NCBI RefSeq assembly: GCF_002099425.1
Contig: NW_018344158.1
Location: forward strand, 4,435,001 to 4,499,000
From: Phascolarctos cinereus
Lineage: Eukaryota; Chordata; Mammalia; Diprotodontia; Phascolarctidae
DNA length: 64,000 nucleotides
Direction: 5' to 3'
In this document: positions 21,565 through 31,175 of the stretch, piece after piece
Layout: every line of letters begins with the position of its first letter
Numbering within the stretch: the stretch's first letter is position 1
Position numbers and translations under genes: made by a program
The notes under the pieces: generated by a model
What the model was told of the DNA's origin: nothing
The model's database searches: none
The model's input: the letters and a program-made list of their open reading frames with translations, nothing else

Positions 21565-21645
21565 TCTTTGTTTCAATAGAAGGTAAGCTCTCTGAGGGCA
21601 GGGATCACTTCCTCTTGTCTTTGTACCATTGTTAGGGAGAGTTGT
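21565..21645 (+). repeat. L2 fragment
   Basis: AATAGAAGGTAAGCTCTCTG followed by AGGGCAGGGATCAC and CTTGTCTTTGTACC. Confidence 0.7.
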
Positions 21646-21694
21646 ACCTGTGATTTCACTGATAGGGAAAACTCCTAGTGAAAAACACTTGCTC

Positions 21695-21958
21695 TAAGAA
21701 GCCACTGGGTGGCGTCAAAGCGCACAGAGTCCTGGGCCTGCAATCAGGAAGACCTGGGCCCCAGACGCTTAATAGATGTGTGACCGTGGACATGTCACTC
21801 AACTTCTGTTTGTCTCAGTTTCCTCATCTGTAAAATGGGGGTCATAACAGCACCCACCTCACAGGATTGTTGAGACAATATCTATAAAGCATTGCTCAAT
21901 AACAAATGCTAAGTGCCTGGCATATAGTAGGCGCTTCATACATGCATACTTCCTTTCC
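21695..21958 (+). repeat. MIR-type SINE
   Basis: GCCACTGGGTGGCGTCAAAG, CTCAGTTTCCTCATCTGTAA, AGGATTGTTGAGACAATATC and GGCATATAGTAGGCGCTTC. Full-length order. Confidence 0.88.
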
Positions 21959-21989
21959 TTCCTGCTATCCACACATAGATCAGTACCTT

Positions 21990-22105
21990 CTTTGTGAGTT
22001 ACTAGTGCACAGAGGGGTTCAGTGACCTAGCCAGGGACACACAGCCAGTACATATCAGGAGAGGGACTTGACTCTGAGCTTCCTATCTTCAAGTGGGCCT
22101 GCCTA
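21990..22105 (-). repeat. MIR fragment
   Basis: AGTGACCTAGCCAGGGACAC, then ACAGCCAGTACATATCAGG. Confidence 0.6.
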
Positions 22106-22149
22106 TCCCCAAACTGATCCCCTGGTCTTCAGTCCCCCCGACACGACCC

Positions 22150-22265
22150 GTTTTCCACATATCTGCCTCTTGCTTTACTACGAGAGGTTCAGAGGCTCTC
22201 TATTGCCCCTAGGATAAAATACAGACTGCTCAGCTTGGAGATTAAAGCTCTTCACAATCTGGTTG
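22150..22265 (+). repeat. L2 internal fragment
   Basis: GCTCTCTATTGCCCCTAGGA, then TAAAATACAGACTGC and AAAGCTCTTCACAATCTGG match the L2 segment upstream of its 3' end. Confidence 0.75.
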
Positions 22266-22432
22266 TAGCTTAGGTTTCTAAACTGACACAGACTAGTTAG
22301 AGGTAGAGGAAGGGTGGGGGGATTTGTAAATAGAGACCATCAGTCATCCTGGCTGAACAGTGTGTTTCTGCAGCCCCTAACTCCCCACCACTCTGGTTTT
22401 TCCTCATCTGACCCTCTCATAGCAGCAGCTGA

Positions 22433-22570
22433 GGGGCAGTGGAAGGAGTGTTGTATTTACAGTCAGCAGACTTAGGTTCAAATACCAGTTCTGCTACTTT
22501 GGTGCCTGCATGACCACGGGGGAATACTTTTACCTCTCCAGGCTTCAGTTTCTCACCTGGAACTCACAAT
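22433..22570 (+). repeat. MIR fragment
   Basis: AGACTTAGGTTCAAATACC, TTTTACCTCTCCAGGCTTCA and GTTTCTCACCTGG. Confidence 0.65.
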
Positions 22571-22604
22571 CCTGGAGTGTACTCTCTCCTCCCGGGGCCC
22601 CCTC

Positions 22605-22717
22605 TACCTCTGAGAAAAGTTAAATGACTTGCCCAGGATCATACAGCTAATACGTGTCAAAGACAGGAATTGAACCCAGGTCTTCCTGGTTCCAAGTCCA
22701 CTGTCCCAGGCAGGCTA
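22605..22717 (-). repeat. MIR fragment
   Basis: AAATGACTTGCCCAGGATCA, TACAGCTAATACGTGTC and TTGAACCCAGGTCTTCC. Confidence 0.8.
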
Positions 22718-22770
22718 TCCCTACATGCCTCCATGCTTATTGATATCAATGTTGCTCTATTTTATAGAAA

Positions 22771-22846
22771 TACACCACATGACCCAAAAGTCTCCATGCA
22801 GTTGCAAGCTTTAATAGCTGCATGGAGACTTTTGGGACACTCTGTA
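22771..22846. mobile_element. Mariner-type palindromic MITE
   Basis: The 76-bp element is bounded by TA. Its arms contain a perfect 19-bp inverted repeat (22783-22801 and 22818-22836, arm CCCAAAAGTCTCCATGCAG) around a 16-base loop. Ends TACACCACATGACCC and (reverse complement) TACAGAGTGTCCC are mariner-like. It encodes nothing. A transcript from either strand would fold into a short-loop hairpin. Confidence 0.75.
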
Positions 22847-22849
22847 TAT

Positions 22850-23640
22850 GGAACAATTTGAGAACAAAAATAAAATAAATATTAGCATGTGCAAAATAAC
22901 TGTCGTTGGAACAATAGCGGTAATGAAAGGAAACGTGGCCATCATTCTCTGCAGATGAAGAAATTTTTTCAAGAAGATAATAGATTGGCTCGGAACACTT
23001 TCCCTCAATATTTCACTAACAGAAGAATATTAAGTCTCATTTCATGTCCTCCACCATGTTACAGGTGGATTTCACTTTCAATCCAACTCACCAGTTAATG
23101 TTTGCACATCCTGATGAGATGCCCAGAAAGGAAATAAAATTTGATAGTAAAGAATTAAAATTGTCAGATCTTTTTTATGCTGAACACTTCCTATAAAACA
23201 ACTGATAGGGATCATCTTGTTCAACAGAAACTCTAAGGCATGGGGTAGCCAAGGTTATACATCCTCAAATACCAACAATTTAGATGAGACAAAAATTGGA
23301 AATAGCATTTTTAAAAGAATATTTCATTTTTACATTTATTATATTTACATGTTGCCACACACATGCTCCTTCAGCACATTAGAAATGAATGAGCTGAGCG
23401 TCTGATCATCAAGGGAAATGTGTTAATAATTGGGAGCTCCCAGGTGTTCCTCCTTATTAATAATACCAATCTGTAGGCCACAAAAGTAACAAGTTTCCCT
23501 TCTCACTGAATGGAATTTGCCTTAATTACTTCTAGTAGGATTTTCCTGTCATCAGTTACAAAGCTGGTTTGAGCAGAGGTTAAGTGCTGTTTGCCCCAGG
23601 CAAGAGAACTACTGGGTAGAACTCTGAGTTCAACACTCTG
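22850..23640. other. Single-copy A+T-rich sequence
   Basis: No repeat is recognised. The part at about 23380-23580 (TGTTAATAATTGGGAGC, then TTATTAATAATACC, CTTAATTACTTC) is motif-rich complex sequence and a candidate conserved element. No coding frame is credible. Confidence 0.4.
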
Positions 23641-23648
23641 TTTTACAT

Positions 23649-23760
23649 GGAAGGAAGGAAGGAAGGAAGGAAGGAAGGAAGGAAGGAAGGAAGGAAGGAA
23701 GGAAGGAAGGAAGGAAGGAAGGAAGGAAGGAAGGAAGGAAGGAAGGAAGGAAGGAAGGAA
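23649..23760. repeat. (GGAA)28 microsatellite
   Basis: 112 bp of uninterrupted GGAA units, followed by a degenerate GGGA run to about 23785. The Leu-Pro-Ser frame on the minus strand is an artefact. Confidence 0.98.
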
Positions 23761-23789
23761 GTGAGGGAGGGAGGGAAAGGAAGGGAGAA

Positions 23790-24430
23790 GAAATTTTGAA
23801 ATGCATTAAAAAGATGGTTAAATTCTTGGTCAACAGATAGGTTCTCTCTAACCTCTTCGTATGACTACATCACTCATCTGAGCATCATTGATGAGATACA
23901 TACAGTTGTAATGTTAACCTTCTCAAAAGAAGCTATATTCTCCTGGCTGCCTCCCAAGTATGATTTTAGTCCATTGAATTAGTTTCCTGCTAAGTACCTG
24001 TGACCTGCTACCAGGATGGCTGTATCCAGGTGGGGATGTCTACCGTTATTTGATTCCAGTTAAAGTCAGGCTTCAGTGACTAAACGCAGAGCATGATGGT
24101 ATTATAGCCCAAACCAAAGAAATGAGAAGGAAAAGTAATCCTCCCAGACTCAAGCTGGATTCCCAGCCAGTCACTGACCCAGCTGTGCCAAAGCGTGAGT
24201 ATGACTTTCAGCATCACACTTGGACTGACATCACCACATGGGATTGTTCACAGGTACAAAAATAGACGCCCTTCTCTTCCCACACAGGGAGGGGCCCTGT
24301 AAGAAAACAGGAAGCCACCTGAAGGAGATCACAGGGACAAAGATTCAGAATCAGAAGGCACCTTACACCTTATCCCAGGGCCTCGCACATTAGGAGACAC
24401 GACAAAAATTCGTTCCTAAAGAACAAAATA
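23790..24430. other. Single-copy sequence with a short MIR3 trace
   Basis: No repeat is certain. At about 24340-24400, ATTCAGAATCAGAAGGCACC resembles a degraded antisense MIR3 end. Confidence 0.4.
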
Positions 24431-24440
24431 CCTAGAAATG

Positions 24441-24594
24441 GGGGCAGCTAGGTGGTGCAGTGGATAGAGCACCCGCCCTGGAGTCAGGAGGACCTGAGTT
24501 CAAATCTGACCTCAGACACATAACACTTACTAGCTGTGTGATCCTGGGCAAGTCACTTAACCCCATTGCCCAGCCAAAAAAGAAAAAAAAACAG
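24441..24594 (+). mobile_element. tRNA-derived marsupial SINE with perfect TSD
   Basis: It begins GGGGCAGCTAGGTGG. Pol III promoter boxes are visible: an A-box-like TGGTGCAGTGG and a B-box-like GTTCAAATC. It ends in an A-rich tail (AAAAAAGAAAAAAAA). It is flanked by a perfect 9-bp target-site duplication, CTAGAAATG, at 24432-24440 and 24595-24603. The intact duplication and tail suggest one of the younger insertions here. Confidence 0.92.
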
Positions 24595-24603
24595 CTAGAA
24601 ATG

Positions 24604-25880
24604 AATCTTATAAAATTATAAAGACCCCACTTAGCCCTAAAGAAGAGACCTAAAAAGGCACTGCCCCCAACCTTTTTGCAGACACAGGGGTTGTGGGTAT
24701 GGCAAATGGTATTAGGAGTCGGGTCAGCTTCATTACACTGTTATGTTTTGTCTTCATTAACTCTTTTTATAAGAAATAACTCTGGAAAAGGAAGGGGATG
24801 GATACATCATGAATATAAGTGCTATAAAAACAAATACACCATAAAATTCTATTTGAAAATGAATGCTTGTTTTATTTAATTGAATTAAACATTTTCTAAC
24901 CTTTACTTTTCTTTTTAATTTAGGGGCAGGGAAGGAGAGGAAACAACTTATGTTTCATCCGACGTGTAAGCGTGAGCTTAGCACATGCTCAGCCCCCATT
25001 ACTTTGCCCAGACAGTGTCTCTCCACAAGGAGGATGCTAGAGAGGAGACTTCCAGCTGCACTGAGATGGCATACAAGGGAATTGCCTTGGGGAGATTGAA
25101 GAATATGGAGACATCCTGTAACTGGCTCTTCCCACCCAGCCTTTGTCCACTGGTGGGCAAGCCAGAATTGCTGGCATCCTCCAAAAGGCCTGAGTCAACG
25201 TCCACTATCTCTAGAGGAGTGAGGTGATTCCATCACTCTTGTCTTCCTATGAGAGTACAGCTATAAGGGGAAAGGCCTCAGGGCCTTGCTTCTCCTTTGG
25301 AAGCCAGGCTTCCATGTTTGGCTTTTTTATTTATTCTTTTCTGTTTGAGGTGCAGGGAGAATCCAATCATAAGAAAGCAAAACACAGGAAGCCAGGCGTC
25401 CGAATCCTGGCTGGGGGTTTCAACTAGTGCATCACTAATGCCCAACGGAGGGAGGAGGTGGCTTAGGAGCGACCTTCAGGGCCCCCGGCAGAAGGAATCC
25501 TCCAGCAGTCAAACTGAAGCTAGACATGTTTGGTGCGACCAATTTTATCTAAAAATTGAGTTGTTTTGTACCTTTTCCCCATCAAGTAGCACAGGGGAAT
25601 GTAGACCTTTGAGATGCTGGAAGAATTGCCTGTAGGTTTGTCCTTGCTATATCTTTCAAGCAATTATGCCTTTGTAGAAACTAATTGATGTAAACCAGTT
25701 ACATGGAATTTGGGGCACTGGTCTTTGGCCCCTAACAATGAGGAGGAAACAGCAGATGGGACTCCAACTAACACAGTAGACAGACACCCCAAACTTCTCT
25801 GACTACCCTAGCACCCTGAAGGGAAGAGGTAGCCTGCCTTCCCCTGGGAGAGGAGGACAGAGCATACAAGGAGGAAGGAA
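24604..25880. other. Single-copy sequence
   Basis: About 1.3 kb with no recognised repeat. Frames of 67-112 codons between 24985 and 25635 overlap in different frames on the plus strand and on the minus strand. None carries a domain that I recognise, so none is called. Confidence 0.45.
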
Positions 25881-25884
25881 TGAG

Positions 25885-26035
25885 GGAAAGGAAGGAAACG
25901 TTCATTTATTAAGTTCTCACTCTGTGCCAGGCACTGTGCTAACTTCTGGAGATACAAATGTAAGCAGTCCCTGCCCTCAAAAAGCTTACATTTCAATGGG
26001 GGAAGACACCAGACAACAGAGATCTGTAAAAGTAG
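25885..26035 (-). repeat. L2 LINE 3' end
   Basis: Reverse-complement L2: TCATTTATTAAGTTCTCAC, TGTGCCAGGCACTGTGC, CAGTCCCTGCCCTCAAAAAG and TTACATTTCAATGGGGG. The sequence to about 26150 may be its continuation. Confidence 0.85.
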
Positions 26036-26340
26036 TGGGGAGGATAGGGATGAAAATGCCCAGCACAGGGGCATGATTTTCAGGTCCAGAAAATCAGAAA
26101 GAGGGCCAAGAGGAGAATGAAGAAAGGCCAGCCTGGGCGCTTCACAAAATGGCAGCTTCAAGAACTCACCAAATAGGAGAAGAGGCATAGTCCATGCAGA
26201 GGGATACCCCACGGCGAACAGGACCTAAGGGTGGGAGGAGATTCCAGAGAGAGGAGGCCCCAGGTGCTGAGGGCAACTCCAGGATAAAAAAGCAGTAGAG
26301 GCATGACTTTGGAGACCAGAAAGTCAGGAATAGAGACAAG
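26035..26340. other. Internally repetitive segment, origin unclear
   Basis: GGGGCATGATTTTCAGG then CCAGAAAATCAG at 26070 and GAGGCATGACTTTGGAGACC then AGAAAGTCAGGAA at 26299 are similar, about 230 bp apart. This suggests two diverged copies of an L2-like or unknown unit. Confidence 0.35.
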
Positions 26341-26351
26341 AGGGAAAGAAG

Positions 26352-26585
26352 GAAGCAAGCATTTATTAAACACCTAGTATTGGCCAGGAACTGTGCTAAA
26401 CACTTTAAAAATATGAACTCATTTATTCCTCAAGAACCTTGGGAGGCCACTGCTATTATTACCTCCGTTTTACAGTTGAGAAAATTGAGACAAATGGAGA
26501 TTAAGTGACTGGCGCAGGGTCATATAGCTAGAAAGTGTCTAAGTGAAGATTTGAACTCCAGTTTTCCTGACTCCAGACCGGCCTG
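26352..26585 (-). repeat. MIR SINE
   Basis: AGCATTTATTAAACACCTAG, CTCAAGAACCTTGGGAGG, CGTTTTACAGTTGAGAAAAT and CAGGGTCATATAGCTAG. Confidence 0.85.
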
Positions 26586-26769
26586 GGCTCTTTCACAAAA
26601 ATGAAGAGAAGTCCGATGTGGAAACTCTCTCCACTCAGAAAGACTGGCAAGTATATGCGTTATAGTCTTAGACAGCTTCCTGGGAGCACGGAGAAACTAA
26701 GCAGCTAGTTGTTGGTCATGCAAATACTATGTGTCAGAGGCAAGGATTAACCCCCCAGGTCATCTAGAT

Positions 26770-26985
26770 ATTGCTCCACACCATCTCCTCAATTTTCTGT
26801 AACCAATATCAGTAACATTAACATTTTCCAACCTGTCTGCTTTACATTTTACAGATGAGGAAACTGAGGACCAGAGAAGTAAATGACAATAATAAAATTG
26901 GCAGAGCCAGATTTGAACCCAAGTGTTCTGACTCCCCATGCAACCTTCTTCCCGCTGTGCCGTGTGGTCATCAAGTAGAAGCCAA
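26770..26985 (-). repeat. MIR fragment
   Basis: TTTTACAGATGAGGAAACTG, GCCAGATTTGAACCCAAG and TTCTTCCCGCTGTGCC. Confidence 0.82.
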
Positions 26986-27470
26986 ATTCCTATTTTACTC
27001 GGCTGAGTCTGATCTAGGCTCTCTGTTCTCCATGGATGTGCCGGAAGAATTCTGCTGCCTGCCACCAACAGAGACTCCTATTTGCTATGACAATCAGATT
27101 TCATTGTAACTCATTGTTCAGCAAGTTTCCTTCCCCATCAGCTGCCTCGCCAGTCCTTGTCACCCAAATGACAGCAGCTGTTTACATCTTTTCCCAGGAT
27201 CTAGAGAACTCATTCCAGCCAGCATGGAGCTCGAGGGCTTTGGAAAGCCTCCTAGGAGCCTCAGTTCAATTTCGGCTTCTACACTGCATGCTAACCCCAT
27301 TCCCAAAAGGTGTCATACCCAAACTTGGCATTTGTTTTCACCAATGTATAACTGCAACTCACCAAGCCTTCCTTCTCACAAATCCTCTCTATAGGCAGTT
27401 CAGGGTGGCTTGGGAATCCCAAGGGTTGACTTGTACTTGTTAGAGATTCATGCATTTTGATTAACCTCCT
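26985..27470. other. Single-copy sequence
   Basis: No repeat. A 135-codon frame (27036-27443) has no recognisable domain and is not supported by codon or splice evidence that I can see. Confidence 0.4.
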
Positions 27471-27477
27471 ATTTAAC

Positions 27478-27720
27478 AACTACTATCTCCCCCTTCCCCA
27501 GCCAGAGGACAATGGCACAACTCCTGCCTTCAAAGTGCTTACATTCTACTTGGGGGATACAATTGAGAATCAAAGAAGAAGCATGTGCAAAGAAATGCAA
27601 AGTCATTTCAAGAGAGAGAGAGCCCAAACAACTGGGAGGAATCAGAGAAGGCCTCCTGTAAGAGATGGCCCCTGAACTGTGTTTGGAAGGAAGCCCAGCA
27701 TTTGAATGGTCAGAAATCGG
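27478..27720 (-). repeat. L2 LINE fragment
   Basis: Reverse-complement L2 blocks: CTCCTGCCTTCAAAGTGC, TTACATTCTACTTGGGG and AGAAGGCCTCCTGTAAGAG, then the GGAAGGAAGCC segment. A G run lies at 27720-27729. Confidence 0.75.
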
Positions 27721-27794
27721 GGGGGGGGGCAGGGGCACGGTCTATGCTGAGGTAAAATTGTAGAAACAGCCTGTGGAAAAATCACCTCATGATA

Positions 27795-27905
27795 CAGAAA
27801 AAAATTCTGAAGCCAAAGGAGGCAGAGGGACATGTCCAAGGTCTCACAAACCCCAGTGAGGGCTCTTGAACTCAGCTCCTTGACTCCAGAGTCCATATTC
27901 TTTCT
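27795..27905 (-). repeat. MIR fragment
   Basis: GACATGTCCAAGGTCTCAC, CTTGAACTCAGCTCCTTGAC and TCCATATTCTTTCTGC. Confidence 0.65.
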
Positions 27906-27959
27906 GCTCTAGTTTCCGTAAGCTAATCTGCTAAGATGCCTGTCAACAGAGGGAAGGAA

Positions 27960-28245
27960 CGCCAATAGCGAGGAACAGCTAACAGGCCACTGCAGATGGG
28001 ACAGAGAGTAGATAAAGAGGAATAATGTGAAATAGGCCCACAATGATAGTTGGGAGTCACATCTTGAAGGGCTCTCAATGCTGAGTTGAGAGGATATTGT
28101 ATTTTATCCCAAGGTAATAGGGAGCCACAGAATGTTTTTGAGTATGGAACTGACATGGGGAGAACTTTGTGTTATTACAGCTGTGTGGAAGATAAATCTG
28201 AAAGGAGAGAGACTAGAGTTAGGGAGACCAATTAGGAGGCTACAT
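27960..28245 (-). repeat. L2 internal fragment
   Basis: Segments TTGTATTTTATCCCAAGG, ATAGGGAGCCACAGAATG, GGAACTGACATGGGGAG and ACCAATTAGGAGGCTAC are the antisense L2 region upstream of the part seen at 27478-27720. Both may belong to one element separated by a MIR. Confidence 0.7.
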
Positions 28246-28590
28246 ACTAAAGAACGGGCTCTTTAATTAGAAGAAGTTACGAGAATCATAGGCTGTCAAT
28301 TAATCAGTGCCAAGTTTACATGAGGAAACATCCAGCATTATTTTCAATTCAAGAATTTTCCCCTTCAGCACAAACATAGCAAAGAGGTTTCTGGTTGTCA
28401 AAATACATACTCCGCAGTGAAAAGAAGGGACTTTTGGGAAGTGGGAGGACAGGAGCCCGCCCACACTGGCAGCACTCGGCACAGCTAAGCGATGGAAAAT
28501 AAAAACACTTGATGGGGTGTTGTCCTTGTGGACCCCCAGGAATTTCTACAAAGTGTATTCTGTCCTTGCAAAAAGAGAACAAAGTGAGAT
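28245..28590. other. Unassigned sequence
   Basis: No repeat or gene is recognised. Confidence 0.4.
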
Positions 28591-28660
28591 TGTAGGAAGA
28601 GAAGGAGGAGGGGGAGAAAGAGGAGGAGGAGGAGGAGAAGGCAGTGGGGGAGGGGAAACA
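28590..28660. repeat. (GGA)n purine-rich run
   Basis: AGGAGGAGGAGGAGG core with flanking GGGGAGA sequence. Gly/Glu-rich and Ser-rich frames here are artefacts. Confidence 0.85.
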
Positions 28661-28799
28661 AATCAGAGTCAAAGCCCTTTTCATAATGGCGTCTACTTCA
28701 AAGGCAGAGGAGCTTGAAGAGCAGTCACCTGGCAGGGACAAGCACCTGCCTGTCTACACCACCTCAGCCCAATTCTGTCCATACATGGGGGCTAATTTG

Positions 28800-28870
28800 A
28801 GAACCATCGAACACAGGTCATCTTTAAAAATGACTTTAGAGGCCATCTGGCCCAGCCCCACTCAGCTCTA
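28800..28870 (-). repeat. MIR3 fragment
   Basis: TGACTTTAGAGGCCATCTGG, then CCCAGCCCCACTCAG. Confidence 0.55.
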
Positions 28871-29084
28871 AGGGGTTGTCACAGAAGTTACAGAAGCTAG
28901 TCAGGGTAAGGGAAAGTTCAAAGACCCAAAGATGACATCCTAGGGTGCTGAATTTGGAGTCCGAGGACCAGCTTGGGGGTGATGGGCTGACTGCCAACAT
29001 GGCCCAGAATGTGACAGGGCCTCCTAATAACTCCTTAAAAGGACCACAGTTCTAGAGCTTGGAAGTCTCTCCGAGGACATTCAA

Positions 29085-29265
29085 GACCATAGGATCATAG
29101 GTGGAAAGCTGAAAAGGACCTTAAAGGCCATTTGATCCAACCCCTTCATTTACAGAGAAGGAAATTGAGGCCCAGAAAGAGGAAGTCACTTGTCCAAAGT
29201 CACACAGGTAGTTATGGAGGCAGAATTTGAACCTAGGTCTTTCCTCACCCTTCAGATCAAAGACC
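29085..29265 (-). repeat. MIR3 SINE
   Basis: AGGATCATAGGTGGAAAGC, GAAAAGGACCTTAAAGGCC, GAAATTGAGGCCCAGAAAG and TTTGAACCTAGGTCTTTCC. A clean antisense copy. Confidence 0.9.
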
Positions 29266-29309
29266 CTTTTCAGTGAGCCCTACAACCTCTAAAATATTAA
29301 GTGACCCCT

Positions 29310-29500
29310 CTGCCCCTCCAGAAAGGAGACAGGTCGCCCAGGCACTTCTACTCCTCATCATCACCTTCATCACCACCATCATCATCACCCACCTTCTGGC
29401 AGAGGACAGTGAGGCTCTGAGAAGCCTCAATTGCCCAAAGATGCTCAGCATGGCCATGGACTTGAAACCACATCTCCTGGCTTCCATCTCATCAAGCTGA
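29310..29500 (-). repeat. MIR fragment with CATCAC run
   Basis: CATCACCACCATCATCATC grades into CAGTGAGGCTCTGAGAAGCC and TTGAAACCACATCTCCTGGC. The position of the run fits the ATT/ATC-rich MIR tail read in antisense. Confidence 0.6.
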
Positions 29501-29880
29501 AACTGCGTAAAGTGGAACCCTAGACTTCCCCACCTTCCTGCTCACATAATCTAGAAATTCAACAGCTAATCTGAAAATTAATTTTACTGAGAACAGAAGC
29601 TGCTTTGGCTAATGATAATGGTTACAAATACAATATGCAAATGAGTGCCCAAGGCTTGAATGTCCATTCCTTGTTCTTCACCGTGCATTCCTGAGAGCTG
29701 GGATGACTGATTTGTCAACATCAGACAAAGACTGATTCTGCGACCTCGCCTCTCTTTTCCAGAAGAGGAACATTGCAAACAGAAATTTGGGGATGAAAGG
29801 TCAAAGTGCTGATTCTGGCTGCAGAGGGACAATACCAACGATAATCTCATCCTGTTAAAAATCAGAGAAAAGAGTTTGGG
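29500..29880. other. Single-copy sequence
   Basis: No repeat is recognised. The 138-codon minus frame (29584-30000) runs into the L2 copy and has no domain. Confidence 0.4.
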
Positions 29881-29884
29881 AGGC

Positions 29885-30000
29885 CTGGTACACACTGCTC
29901 CATCTCCTACCTCCTGCCCTTGCAAAGGCTGTTCTCGTGGCTGGAATGCTCCCTCCCCCAGCTTATCTCCTAGAACACCTAGGTCCCTATCAAGGCTCAA
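29885..30000 (+). repeat. L2 fragment (3'-proximal segment)
   Basis: GCAAAGGCTGTTCTCGTGGC then TGGAATGCTCCCTCCCC is the L2 'ctggctgttcc' block. It is followed by an L2 segment that belongs further 5', so two copies abut. Confidence 0.7.
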
Positions 30001-30002
30001 GA

Positions 30003-30340
30003 ACTTTCAATGGTTCCCTACTACCCATTGTACCAGACCCCTGGCATTCAAGGCCCTTTGCAAGATAGCTGCAACCTAAATTTCCAAAAATTTGACACAA
30101 CATCCCTTCCTGTATTTTGTATAAAAAAAAAACCAATCAGAATCATAGAATTAGAGAGTCAGAAGGGACCTCAGTGCCAATCTAGTACAACCCAAACACA
30201 AAAGGAGTTTCCACACATTCCCCACCAGTCCCCAATTCAACTTGATTTTTTTCATCTCCATCCCTCTGCCTTCCTCATTCCCATACTCACCTCTTGAAAT
30301 CCCTCACCTCCTTCAAAGCCCAGCCTGGAATTGGAACTTG
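30003..30340 (+). repeat. L2 fragment, split by MIR3
   Basis: CAATGGTTCCCTACTACCC, CATTCAAGGCCCTTTGCAAG, then (after a MIR3 piece at 30130-30195) TCTTGAAATCCCTCACCTCC and TTCAAAGCCCAGCC follow the sense L2 order. Confidence 0.7.
30130..30195 (-). repeat. MIR3 3' end inserted in L2
   Basis: CAGAATCATAGAATTAGAGA, then AGAAGGGACCTCAGTGCC. Confidence 0.75.
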
Positions 30341-30514
30341 GGAACCCATCACCTCCTTGTGGCTCTGAGGCACTTTTAGCCAATGCTACTGCAGAACCCA
30401 TGAGCTGAGCCCAAGTAAAAACAGTTGGATCTGGGCTAAACAGAGCCCAGTGGCTTGGGATGGCCAGGAATGGTCAAGAATCATGCCATCCCCAAGAATA
30501 ACTTCAGTGGAAGA

Positions 30515-30708
30515 GGGCTGGCCTTGGGGCAGAATGCCTGGAGTCTGATGCTGGCTCTGCCACATACCACCAGTGTGACCTTAGACAAGTCATCAGACCT
30601 CTTAAAACCTTGGTGCCTTCCTCTTCTATGAAAGGAAGGTGTTGAACTCCATGGCTTCTGAAGGCCCTTCAAGCTCTGGGTCTATGATCCTATGACTAGA
30701 TGAATCAA
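30515..30708 (+). repeat. MIR3 SINE
   Basis: AGTCTGATGCTGGCTCTGCC, CTTAGACAAGTCATCAGACC, then AGGCCCTTCAAGCTCTGG and GTCTATGATCCTATGAC, the diagnostic MIR3 end. Confidence 0.9.
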
Positions 30709-30711
30709 CTA

Positions 30712-31175
30712 ATCAAACCACAAATATTGATTATGTACCTGCTGTGTGTTTGGCCTGTGCCAAGCACTAGGGAATCAGGTAAAATGAATTGAATAATCCC
30801 TATTCATTAAGAACTTATATTCTGATGAGGAAAGAACAAGGATATATACAACCATACTCAGAATATAAAGAGAATAAATACAAAGGGGTCATTTGGGAGA
30901 CAGGTCTGAACAGTTGGGGGTAGGATCATGAAGACTTCATGGAGAAGGTGGGGCTTAAGCTGTGATTTGTAGGAAGAGAGATATTCAATGGCCCTGAAGT
31001 GAGGAGGGACAGCATTAAGGTGTGTAAGTCAGCTTGTGCAAAGACTTCGACAAGGGAGATGGATTTCCATGTGTGAGGAACAGAGAGAAAGCCAGTTTGG
31101 CTGCATCATAGAGTCTGGGAAATGGAGCCATGACCAGTGAGTCTGGAAAGAGTGGTACGAGCCAGACCAAATGTA
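30712..31175 (-). repeat. L2 LINE, long 3' fragment
   Basis: Reverse-complement L2: ACAAATATTGATTATGTACC, GTGCCAAGCACTAGGG, TAAGAACTTATATTCTGATG, GGAGAAGGTGGGGCTTAAGC and GTGAGGAACAGAGAGAAAGC. Confidence 0.8.

Noticed and set aside
24441-24594. A true tRNA gene
   Set aside because: A and B boxes are present, but the cloverleaf is not, and the A-rich tail and target duplication mark a SINE.
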